From Cyrtodaria siliqua (Eukaryota; Mollusca; Bivalvia; Adapedonta; Hiatellidae): DNA of 64,000 nucleotides. Below, in pieces: positions 25,742-37,900 of the stretch. The stretch covers positions 186,001 through 250,000 of the forward strand of contig JAWPHD010001427.1 of assembly GCA_037043455.1 (NCBI GenBank), written 5' to 3'. Numbering within the stretch: the stretch's first letter is position 1; the number at the start of each line of letters is the position of its first letter. The notes under the pieces were generated by a model that had not been told where the DNA came from, made no database searches, and saw only the letters and a list, made by a program, of their open reading frames with translations. The translations under genes and the position numbers were made by a program.

Positions 25742-25839
25742 TATGTTTTTCTCTGGAACTCGGTAGCACTAATTCGTATACTCCAGTTCAATCTATTAAG
25801 GATGATGGTGTTTTGTCCTTTTGTTTGTTTTTGGGTTTA

Positions 25840-27200
25840 CTGTGTTTTATGAAAGCTGCATTTCCTGTTCGACTTTGAAACTTATTTCAACACATATCAC
25901 TCGGCGCACTACTGGATTCCTAAATTACATCAAACGCCTTATAAATCTCTCTTTATTTCGAGTTCCAGTGCCTGCACTACTACAAACCTCTCCAAACCTG
26001 GGATTAATTTATTTTGGTGAATTAACAACTCAAGAAACGTAATTGATAAAAGTACTTATTACATCTCTACACTATACACAGCCTTACAACATCACCTTTT
26101 GAAGACAAGCGTATTGCTCTCATTAAAAACACTTTCGCTAGAGAAAAAAAAACATGTTTGGCCTGTAACGATATTAAAACGTATTGTTACTAATGACAGT
26201 TTCGACAATTACTCTACGTGGACTTGCCTAGAAGTCTGTGAAAACTCGTTTTCCTGTTAGATAGTATTTTCATCAGGTATGAAACTACCGTTTATAGACA
26301 AATTGTTGGTATCCCTTTGCGTACGAACTGTGCACCCTTTTGTCGCAGATTGTTCTTGTATTGCTATGAAAGAGATTTCATGTTGAAGAAATATAAAAAG
26401 ATCGGACAGGGAAAGTAGCATTCAAGGAGGACAGTCAACCAGAAAAGACAGAAACAAACACGCAAACAGACAAACAAGAAGGCAGTCTTTCATCCGACGC
26501 TCAGGCAGAGGTAATTGACGCTTTTAATGACACCTCTTGGTATTTGGATGACATATTGAACATTTTTATCTACTATGGTTAATACTGTCTATCCTAAGGA
26601 ACTTCAATCGAACAAAGCTAACAATTCTGATACTGTAGCTTCTTTTCTTGATTTACATCTCTCAATTGAAAATGGCGAAATAGTCTCTTGCCACAGTAAA
26701 ACTATAACAAGCGAGATGACTGTCATTTTGATATTGTTTAGTATCCCCATTTAGATGGGGTTGTTCCCCGAGCTACTTCTTATGGAATCTATGTTTATAA
26801 ACTTATTCGTTTTCTTTGAGCTTGTAGTCGTGTTGAGGACTTTAATATTCGTAATATTTGTATAACTGAAACTCCAGCAGGACTACCGTTACCATAAACT
26901 TCGAAAAACCTTTGCAACATTTTATTATCGTAACCCTGATCTACTTTTAAAATATATAAGTAATTTAAGAACTTCTGCGACAAGGACTGTCCCAAACCTC
27001 ACTTCTGTGGTGATGTGATTTACAAACTGCGTAAGATCCTTGGTCATTATCCCTTTCATACAATCTTTACTTGTTAAAATGCTTATCAAACGAGGTTATG
27101 ACCGTATCATTTTGCAACGCACTCAATGTTTAGTGATACGTTTACAGTTCGACACTATGCTTTCTACTTTGATCGTGCGATAACCGGACAGATTGATGAC
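25840..27200 (+). pseudogene. YLDD-type reverse transcriptase pseudogene (family B element)
   Basis: In order, with frameshifts between them: a fingers region with HYWIPKLHQTP (about 25910-25940); STLYT (about 26063-26078); a GIP-RTNCAPF block (26307-26340, palm motif B); the catalytic YLDD (26541-26552); a SFLDL-LSIENG segment (about 26641-26676); and the C-terminal RVED-NIRN, YHKLRKTFATFYYR and later basic parts (26830-27090). The fragment at 45.68-46.16 kb is a less damaged version of the C-terminal part. PKLH and G-MG-N-AP style motifs recall Penelope-like RTs, but I cannot place the family firmly. A reversed family B fragment (26391-26484) splits the frame just before YLDD. Stops show it is inactive. 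Confidence 0.75.
26391..26484 (-). repeat. Family B end inserted in reverse inside the RT pseudogene
   Basis: It starts aaatataaaaagatcgg and continues through ttcaaggaggacagtcaac to aacaagaaggc. RT coding sequence stops just before it (CYERDFMLK) and resumes just after it (AQAEVIDAFNDT), so this piece interrupts the protein. Confidence 0.8.
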
Positions 27201-27299
27201 GTCTACCTAAATCCTTATAGGACGGTAGCGTTTGACGTTTGTCTTTAATCTTGACTTGTCATACCCTTAACGTTGTGTTCCCTTGTTGCTCCGGCTTCT

Positions 27300-27990
27300 G
27301 CCAAGTCTTTGAGTACTTCAATTACACTGTCATTTTTTTCTTCTTTTTTTTGCACATAACTTGTAATCGTCTATGAAAGTAAACAACACAGCAAACGATT
27401 TTATTATTTTGCAAACTCGGACGTCCGTCCGTGGCCCCAGGGTATGTGTGGCGGGTGGGTGGGCGGTGGTGAGGGGGGTGGGTGCGGGGGGGGGGGATTG
27501 GGGTTATTTTTCTTTTTGTTTGTAATTATGTCTTAAACGAAACACCCTCAGTTGGGTCAAAAGTCTAATGCACTAAAAATTCAATTACACTGTCATTTTT
27601 CTATATTCTTGCACATAACTTGGTGTATGCAATCGTCTATGAAAGATAAACAACATATCGAACTCGGACTGGGACTTCTGCCCGGGGACCCAGGGTGGGG
27701 GTTGTGTTTGTGGGGTGTGTGTGTGTGTGGGGGGGGGGGGGGATTTGGGGTAATTTTTTTTGTTGATAATTATGTTTCAAATGAAACAAGAAACATAATC
27801 ATGATGGGATTACATTGTATACAATTGTTTCACCCTACGGCATCGATGGGACCTGGAGGAAGGGGGCATCAAACACACTAATAATTCAATTATGGTGTCA
27901 TTGTTTTATACTTTTGCACATTAATTGGTATAATAGTCGTCTATGAAAGAGATACACAACATGTCAAATGATTTATTTTTTAAAACTCGG
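27300..27990. repeat. Tandem repeat block (units as at 18.6-19.6 kb) with two G-rich runs
   Basis: Units contain aattcaatta-actgtcattttt, cttgcacataac, gtctatgaaagataaacaac and an actcgga-gt word. G-rich runs lie at 27449-27498 and 27681-27750. The frame at 27552-27881 lies in this repeat and is not a gene. Confidence 0.7.
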
Positions 27991-28755
27991 AGTGTAAGTT
28001 TAGTGTGGGTTAAGAGTTCAACCCCACAAAGCGGTACTTATTTTTTTTGTACCGCTATTGAATTCCGTCAAACATTTTTATTTAGTAAATATTCAATAAT
28101 GGTTGGTGTGTTATATTTGTCAACGTAAGTAGTTGGTGTTTTATAGGCTAAACGTTACAAATATTGTCCCTTGAAAGGGAATTGACCTGTGTGAAGAAAA
28201 CGTGGGTATTTTGCTATGGCGCGCCGTCGAATTCGTTTTAGTTGTATTTGATTTACTTACCACCGATGTCTTGCTAGTGTACGTCGCTTCCGTTAGTGTA
28301 CATTTTCAATCACTTTGCCTAAAGATCTGTTCATCGCATTTTCCCTCGTCACTCGTCCGATAACCAGTTTTATTTACACATCACAAATGTTGTATTTGAC
28401 TGTACGTGTTAGCGTCATTCTAAAATAATTTACGCTTTCAATGGTTAAATAGTAAAATGTATTGTTTGCAATGCCTACATATTGTTTTTCTTCAAACAAT
28501 TCGGCAGACAAGGTTTAAACATTTACTTAAACAAAACTTGACAACAAATGTGCTCACCAAAATACAATTTCACACCTCGCTGTCAATGTTTATAACTACT
28601 TGCTTACAGGAAGCTGTTAGATGCAAATCACACGCTTATTAATTACAACACACGAACGTTTCTTTATCGATACAAAATACAAATAATGTGTATCATGCTT
28701 ATCATTTGTTTGATAAAGCAAAAACACAAATGTTCGATATTTCTCTTAATTACAG
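27991..28755. other. Presumed 5' flank or first intron of the type II membrane protein gene
   Basis: No repeats or frames of note. The coding exon that follows has an acceptor-like tctcttaattacag at 28742-28755, so a non-coding first exon and the promoter may lie in here. None could be located by eye; there is no clear TATA-initiator pair. Confidence 0.35.
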
Positions 28756-28782
28756 TATGTCGAGTATAACCTAACATAAAAA

Positions 28783-28924
28783 ATGTTGAAAGACACAAAG
28801 AATGAACGTCTTGCATTTTGTATGGGAGTGGAAGAATACTTCAGGTGTCAAGTTAATACCAAAAAAGAAGGAAAGCCAGATGTATCAGATGAAGAGATAA
28901 CAAATCAAAGACAGAACGAACATG
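28783..28924 (+). CDS. Type II membrane protein, coding exon 1 (start codon)
   Basis: ATG at 28783 with A at -3 and a purine-rich context. It is 47 codons plus one base, encoding a hydrophilic cytoplasmic tail rich in K, E, D and N. The donor is gtagta at 28925, and the donor region is duplicated 16 bp downstream. An acceptor-like site at 28755 suggests an upstream untranslated exon. Confidence 0.6.
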
Positions 28925-31900
28925 GTAGTATGTATTAAGGGTAGTATGTATTAAGGGGTTCAATAAGTTTTATATTGTATTTATAGTATACTAGCTCATT
29001 TTGCAGCATACGTACATAGTTTTGTAATTGTCTTTGACCAATTCGAAACATTTTCAGCCGAAATCACATTGATTGTGGCGATGGTCTTTAAAATCGCTCT
29101 TAAAAGTGTTGATGAACACTATTAGATTCTATAAAACCTTTGAATGTAACGTTTACTCATACGTTTACTTCCATTTATATCGGGCTGAAAATCCGTCATC
29201 TGTCTGACAATGTAGTTACACTGAATCGTTTATTTTTATTTTTTTTCATCTTAGTGTGGACTAGTCCTCCAACTACATGTGCAATCTCATTTAGGAATAT
29301 TTCTTTAACATCTCCTTGTTTACGGTAGAGACCTAATGCACAGTTTTGCAAACACTGTCATATTTCATATTTCGTTTCAATGCTAATTTACTGAGGTTTG
29401 CTGTCTAAAATGGTCAGTGGAATATAGTGAGATAAATAAATGATTATGCGCTTATTTTCTTTCATACAATTACAATTTCAGATAAGAAATTAAAATATTT
29501 ATATTACTGTAAAAGATATATTGTGTTTTACGTTACATGCACCACTATTCTTTTTGTCATAGCACGCTTTAGTGGCGTTATCAACTATGATTTTAGCGAC
29601 GACAATGGTGCTCGCAAAGACACTACAGTAACTTGTAAGTAGTTTAAAACAGTGTTATTTCCATCTTTTTATAGTGAACAATGGATTATTGATATCCAAT
29701 GACTGCATGTCTAGAGGAGACATTTTTCAAAAAATACTGATAAGGGAGATCCTTTGAAAACAACACACACAACCAAGATAATAAAGTAGAAGACTCGGTT
29801 TTAAAGAGTCTGTTCATAAGAGGTAATGTAAGAGGTAGCACCTCTCACGCCCCTAGCACAGGCTTTAGCGGTATCCTACGCCAAAGCCACCTTTATTTTG
29901 CTCGTTAATCCCAAAGGACCAGTAAAAATAACTCTACTGTAAAACAAATTTTCCCGAGGTCATTAAGAATAATTGGATGAATTGTTTTAGCGATAAATAG
30001 TCACAAATATGACTAGCAGTTTCAAAGTTTAACTGTGCACTCGAGTACGCTATGAGTCTTTAACTTTACAATTAGGTAAGTTAGTATCTAAAACACAAAT
30101 TCGGTCAATTAAAGACAGTGCATCAGTTCCGCACATCCGTTTGCCTTTCATTATTTTTATGTGTATAACATAACGTAGTGGCCTAGATATTAATTGTAAA
30201 ATGTGTTAACTATTATATACTCTATAGATCTTATTAATATTAAAATTGTATCCATTTATTGTCTGTACATATCATCTTAACTTTTGTGTCGTAATTGTTT
30301 CAGTCTCCGCGGCCAAAAAGATAGCAGATGCTCATTTCAAAAGACCTGTCGACGAAGTTGAAATGAACGATCAAGAAGAAACCATACAATATATCCACAA
30401 TTTAGAGAAGGTATGTTGGTTTAGAGGTAGAGTTACTATAGAGTCCGCGTTGAATTAGCCAAGGAAGAAGTGCACGACCACTAAATCAATGATTACATAA
30501 TAAACTTTTCAAATTTATAATTGTATTGTTTACAAGTAGGTACAAAAGTCGGACAGGACATGTAGACCTCACAAAACACAGTCAGCCAAACACATGCATT
30601 CAAAACAAACATACTTTCACGGACAAATATGTATATGTAGGTTAAGTAAGCGAACCGACAAACATAAAACGGTTGACAACAAGCAATCCGCCTTAGTTTA
30701 AACAATATTTATTAAAAGATGTTCTGAATAATATCTCATAATACATCGACAGGATTTGAAAACAATCTTTCGATGGAATCTTTGCTTATAGATATCTGAT
30801 ACGAGTCTGTTTCGTATCTCTAATAACTACTAATTGTCCCTTATTTCGCTTTTCACAGAATGATATTACTTTCGAAATCTACTAGTAAAAACACGTAAAA
30901 TAAACGTTTCACCTCTTCGGTTACACTCTGCGTTCTTAGAGCTAAACCATAGTACTTACACTTTTAAATCTTTATTCGGCAACCTCGTTTCATCCTTCTA
31001 ATAATGTTATCAGGAATTTTAATAAGGGCTCAAAAGTTTCAGTTACACCTCTTGGATCACATGTTTTGAGGAAATACCATATAAAGCATCCTTCCAGAAA
31101 TTGTCTGTCTCCATCCATCTACATGTGTGACGGTATGTCGGTCAGCTGGTTTTGTCTGTAATGACACAGACTATAAGACACCGGTTCATAAACCAAACAA
31201 TATTAAACAACGGTTACCATCATTACACATGATATACATTCTTAATATATATGTTAACCTTTCTCGTTAAATGATTTTATCAATGATATGCTCGTATACT
31301 ACTATTATATTATAATTACTATTGTATTCTTCTGGTACGAATATATAGATCTCCATCCGATTTTAAGTAAAATAACACTTCGTCAAATGGTTCCACCTTG
31401 TGGTTCAAGTACATCATTATGTTAAACTAAATCCTATAATATCGTCATTATATGCAATATATTTTAACTTTACCTTAAATCATTTCCTTTCGACTAAACT
31501 ATCTGTTTCCATTCTCGTTTATTCAATATTGTCAACCGGAAGAAACGAAACATCATTTTAAAAGATGGCAGCCTGCATATATTATAAAGTATTTTAAATA
31601 AAAGTCGCTCACCTCAAAGTGCCTGTGAAATTGTCCATCTCATCATGCTCATGCTACCAGACAAAACGATTTCTGTGAATTCCCAACTACAAGCTATACG
31701 ATTGGTTATAAGATCCTGCTAGTATAAGATTTTCATCGCTTAGTGGAATTAAGGCGGAACCACGAAATGTGGTACATGAATAGTGACTCGTTTGAATTTC
31801 CGTGTCTCACGAGAAATCATGCAAATGGTTATCGTATCTCGAAATAATAAGTAGGAAAGGTATGGAGTAAACATGGTTCATCTAGGTACGACACGTGATC

Positions 31901-34900
31901 CCTACAGATAAAACGATCTACACAATATGAGTTTGTGACACATGCATAAATCTCCATTTTTATTAATTCTGTATTGCTATATAAGTTATGCTTATGTAAA
32001 CATAGGTATAACAGTCGAACAGGAAATGTAGCTTTCACAGAACACAGCCAACCAAAACTATGCATTAAAACAAACAACAATTACAATAAAACTAGATATA
32101 AAAATCGAACAGGAAAAGTAGCATTCAAGGACGACAGTCAACCACAAACACACAGAGAAACAAAGTACAACGTTAAAGATGGATAATAGGCGAAATAAGA
32201 CATCACAAACACAAAAGGGTTGAAAATAGGGCTACCGCCTTGGAACAGTCAGTGGCAAGAAAGGCCGCTCGGGGTTTAAGTCAGGGTGCACCAAAACAGC
32301 AAAGCATGTGACGTCACAAACACAAACGGGTTGATAATAGGACTGCCGCACTGAAACGGTCAGTGGCAAAAAGGCTGCTGGACGTTAAATCAGATGGTGC
32401 AGCCAACCCCACTCTTACCATATTGTCATCCCAACAAAACAATACAGTGTAAATAAAGAAATCCCATCAATGGCATTTAGATACACTAAGCCATTGATTC
32501 TCTTTATAAAATCTCATGTTATTAATAGTTACACATTTTATTAGAAGAAGAAGAATACTTTATTCATCAATCAGTAGGCCAGAGGCCCGTGAGACATAGT
32601 TTACATTCATGCAAGCAATTGACATAGCAAGATAACAAACAGTATTTTTAGTAATATGAATATATGCTATATACACAATTTATGACAGAAAATAAGCGGA
32701 GAAGAAATAAGCGGAGAATGTGAGAAACAGCCTTTCAAATTATATTTCCACTATGAAAATAATCTGTATTGATATTCTACTATCTATACTATCATATATA
32801 GTTTATATTACAGTATAATCAACGATAAGTTTTTGTTTGTAAATACCACAATGCTCTCTACTATATATTTGATTTCCAGACACACTTTGTTTATAAGTCC
32901 TTTTTCAAAACCCGTAAAGCTTGACTTGTACGCGAGGAAGTGTCGATTCTTACGGATGTCGGGAGGTGTACAGTACTAATTCTACCACAAAATATCGACC
33001 GTCATATATAACCTTACATGTATTGAAAATGACGTAAAACACCATACAAACAAACAAACAAACAATCAAACAAATCAAAACCCATAATCGACACACTGTG
33101 CCATTATGGATTATGAAATTCGGCACAGTAGCAAGATGTGTTTTTTAAAAACACGCTAGAAAAGTAATTGAATATTAATTATTAACTTAACTTGATTTAT
33201 TTATTTGCAAAATAATTGTTTGCATCTTAGGCTACATATATGTTTAAATTGTATCGTTGTTTACACATATCGATTTATTTTGTCATAAAAAAGCCCTCGC
33301 GCCATTACGGCATTAAGTGTGTTATTATTGACTAATGACACAAAAGGGACGTATATTAACCTCTAATTAAGAATTTAATGTCATTGTTAATGTTGCTTTA
33401 AAACATTTAGTTTCTGAACTATTATGTCAAAATATCCATTGCCATTTTAATTATATACTGATGAGAATTAAATTGTATCATGCATTTTGGTGATAAACGT
33501 CTATGTTAAAATATATTGAAATTGTTTGGCAGGTAGCAAGCGTTAATATTTCGTATACGCAAGTGTTATCCGCTATCCGTAATACGTTAAGAACATAATT
33601 AAGTGTATAAGGTAGCATAGCAAGACACATAAAAAATACTAGAATTATTAACGGTTTAGTCCTTTATTCCATTTCATGTTCTCATTTTTTTTATTTGATA
33701 TATTAAACTCTCAAATCCTCTATTTTCTAATTCCTCTCATTTTATTGTATCTGATTAATGTCACCGACAAGTGAGCAGAAATGTTTTTAAGAAGGACCTT
33801 GACCTGAACATATGCCTCACTGTAGTAAACATTTACACATATTATAATAAAACAACAAATGGAGTAAATAATTGTTTTATATAATATAATAAACTGTTAT
33901 ATTATCTTCATTCATTGTTTTTACATATTTTCGAGAAACTGTAATGCAGTTCTGGCATGTCATTACTCTGTAAATTTAAACATTATTACATAATTTATTT
34001 CAGACGTGTAATGCTACTAGCAAGATAGATGGTCAATATCAACAATTGAAACAGTCGTTCAGGCGTTTTGGAAAGGAGGTATCCTATTCACATAACTTGA
34101 GCAAAGAGATAAAAAATTAAAGGATTATTTCATGATAGTCTCAGCATGAAACCCGTATTTTAATGTCTTAAAAGGCCTTACAAGCTACGAATATTCCCTT
34201 TGTTAATCTGCAAACAAACAAACAATTTGAAACCAAATTTATCTCTTCAACTTGTTGATGTCTTTGTAGCATCAATATTAAATTATGGATGCGAAATATG
34301 GGGAATTATAAACTCAAAATATATTGGGCGAATACAGGTAAAATTGTGTAAATTGTGTTTAGATGTTTAACTAACCACAAGTAATGCTGTTATTTACGCA
34401 GAGCTCTCTCGTTTCCCTTTCTACATCAATATATATGTAAGCATGATCAAATATTGGTATCAACTATTGTCTACAGCGAACAGTATATTGAAAGAAATAT
34501 ATAAGAATGTATTATCCAATTATAATTAATAAGGGTGCGACGAACTGGTTAACTAATTTAAGGTTTATTCTAAACAGTAACGGGTTTAATGATGTCTGAT
34601 AATCTCACAAGTGTTAGTTTTAAACCGATTCCGTCAATATTTGAATAAAGATTAATAGATAATTTAATTCAACAATGCAGGTCTGGCAAAGAAGGCTCTA
34701 ACGCTATATAACGCCCTGAAAGGAAATATTGATTTTAAAACATACCTAGATACATTATGCTCCAACCAATTAAAAAGTTATATAAAAAAAAATAAGATTA
34801 TGTATTTTTGTTTAATAATAGAAACAGGGATATACTCCAGAGGGAGAACAGATAGAAACGAAAGAGTATGCAGAATTTGTTTATCTAACGGTGTTGAAGA

Positions 34901-37900
34901 CGAGTACTGATTTATTTTGATTTGTAATACTTACTGTAACAGTAGAAAATATGCACTCCTAAATAGTACACAAAACGACCAAGCATGTTTAAATGTATGG
35001 AACTGTTGCATTTATCAAACAAAAATATGATTTTTATTTAAAAAAAAATCATTTCCGATGCACATGTGTTTAGGTTATCGATATCCAATTTAACAGACTA
35101 AACAAGAGGCCAAAGAGGGCTCTTGGGCCTCTTGACGCTATACTGGTTAAAACGGCTCTTATATCAAGGTTTGTCGTCATAAAATTCCCATCAGTACTTC
35201 TTTTTTTTCGAACTTGTCCAATATGTCATTGATATACCGCGATTTGCACAACTAGACATCATACAGAGTTTTCCTGCCAAATTTCGTAGAAATCCAGCAA
35301 ACCGTTTAGGAGGAGTAGCGTCGACAAGAAATTTAAAGTAAAAATATCAAAGGGCCAAAACTCCGTCAAGAATCAGCGAACTGTAACAAAACCGCGATTT
35401 GCACAACTAGACATCATACAGAGTTTTCCTGCCAAGTTTCGTCGAAATACCAAAAGGCGTTTAGGAGGATTAGTGCCGACAAGAAATTTAAAGTAAAAAT
35501 GTCAAGGGCCTAACTCCATCAAAAATCAACGAACCTGAACAAATCGCAATAGGCGCAACTAAATAATTATACTCATGCTTCCTGCTAACTTTCATCTAAT
35601 CCATCACGGCGTTAAAAAAAAAGAGTAATATATATAACAAAAAACAAAAAAAAACACAAAAAAAATAATAAATAAATAAAAATGACAAATATAAACATAT
35701 AAAAAATAAAATAAAACAACCATTGGTAAGGATCAAACAATAAATGAAGGTGCTAGAGTGTTCACAAGGCAGAAAAGGGCAAATTTTAGCAAAGACAAGG
35801 GCCATAACTCCAGCATAAATGGTCCGATCTTGCTGTTTTTCGAACTCGATCAAGATTGCATTGCTATTAACAATCTATGCAAGCTTGGTAAAGATCAAAT
35901 AATAGATGAAGGTGCTGGAGTGTTCACAAGACAGAACATGGCGTTTTTCAGAAAAAACAGGAGCCATGACCATGTGTTACTGATCCGATATGGCTGGTGT
36001 TTGACTGGTGTTTGATCTTTTCTGAGCTTTCATTGATATTAAAAATCTGTGCAAGTTTGGTAAAGATCAAATAATAAATGAAGGTGCTAGAGTGATCACA
36101 ATGCAGAAAATGGCATTTTTCAGAAAAATCAATGGCCATAACTCTAGTATTAGTGACCCAATTTAGCTGATTTTCGAAAGTTGTCCAAAGTTTCATTTAT
36201 ATTACAATCTTTGCAAATTTGGAAAAGATCAAATAATAAATGAAGGTGCTAGAGTGTTCACAAGGCAGAAAACGGCATTGTTCAGAAAAAAACAAGGGCC
36301 ATAACTCTGGTGTTACGGATCCGATTTGGCTGGTTTTTGAACTTGTTCGAACTTTTATTGATAGTAACAATCTGTGCACGTTTAGTAAAGACCAAATGAT
36401 ACATGAAGGTGCTAGAGTGTTCACAAGGCAGAAAGTGGCATTTTTCAGAAATAAACAAGGGCTATAACTCTGGTGTTACTTACCCAATTTAGCTAGTCTT
36501 CAAACTTGTCCGAGCTTTCATTGATATTAACAATCTGTGCAGAAAATGGCATTTTTCAGAAAAACAAAGGGCCATAACTCTTTGTTGTAACTGACCCAAT
36601 TTAGCTAATTTTGGAACTTGCCCGAACTTATATTACTATTAATAATCTGTGCAAGTTTGGTCAAGTTTGGCAAGTTTGGTCAAAATGAAATAATAAATGA
36701 AGGTGCTAGAGTGTTCACAAGGCAGAAAATGGCATTTTTCAGAAAATACAAGGGCCATATCTCTAGTGTTACTGATTCGATTTGACTGGTTTTCGAACTT
36801 TCATTGATATTAACAATCTATGCAAGTTTGTAAAGATAAAATAATAAATGAAGGTGCTAGAGTGTTCACAATGCTTAAAATGGCATTTTTCAGCAAAACA
36901 AGGGCCATAACTCCGGTGAAACTAATCCGATCCGGATGGTTTGCGAACATGTCCGAGATTTCATTGATATAAAGACACTGGTAAAGTTTCGTAAAGATCC
37001 GATTCATAATGAAGGCCCTAGACCTAGAGTGTCCACAAGGCAAATATTAACAGACGGACGGACGGACGACGGACAACGGACAACTCGTCATCCCATAAGC
37101 TCTGCTGGCCTTCGCAAAAGGACAAACACGAAAGGCAATGTTAACAAAGAATAAAAGGCATATGACGTCACAAACATAAAACGTCCATCCGTAAGAATCG
37201 GCACGTTCTCACTTACAAGTCGTGCTCTCAGTGGGTTGACAAAAGCGCTACCGCCTTGGAACGGTCAATGGTAACAAAAGGTCGCTGTGGTTTAAACCAG
37301 GTTCTAGGGTGCACAAGTACTGTCATCCCAATAAAATGGGACAGTGTAAATAAAGAAATCCCCGCCATGAACTCTAACCAACAAAGCAGCATTAATAGGC
37401 AATATAAGTAAATCACAAAGATGTTCGTGCGTATATAAAAACAACAAAACGCCTGAAAGAATGTACTAAATGACTTGGCAGAGGCCGGAGCAACAAGAAA
37501 ATAAACCATTAAGGGCAGTCAAACATGAGTAGTGCCTCGCATTTTGCTTATTCTGTATAATTCCACTTTCGCGAGTTGATGTTACATCGGTCTTTTAGAT
37601 CGATTGCTGTAAAATATTAACATAAATATTACGCATTCAGTCTAATCATATCTTCTATAACTAGATTTTATAAATTCAGTTTACCTTTTTGTGAGTGCAA
37701 TCAAATTCTAATTGTTTATTCCTATCGCGCGTTGCCGTGAATAAGTTTCAGCTGGTCATTTTTGATGTCTAAGTCTGAGTTATTTCCTATAGCAACTGTA
37801 CCCGCGCTAAGTTTAAACCGAGTTGAAAACACCTTTGAAACACTATTTTTTTAATTAACTTTATTACATGTCGGATTGTTTATCCAATGTAAATGTCTTA

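Noticed and set aside
35596..36467. Several frames of 70-85 codons on both strands
   Set aside because: They recur at the 165-bp period and move frame with each unit, so they are repeat artefacts.
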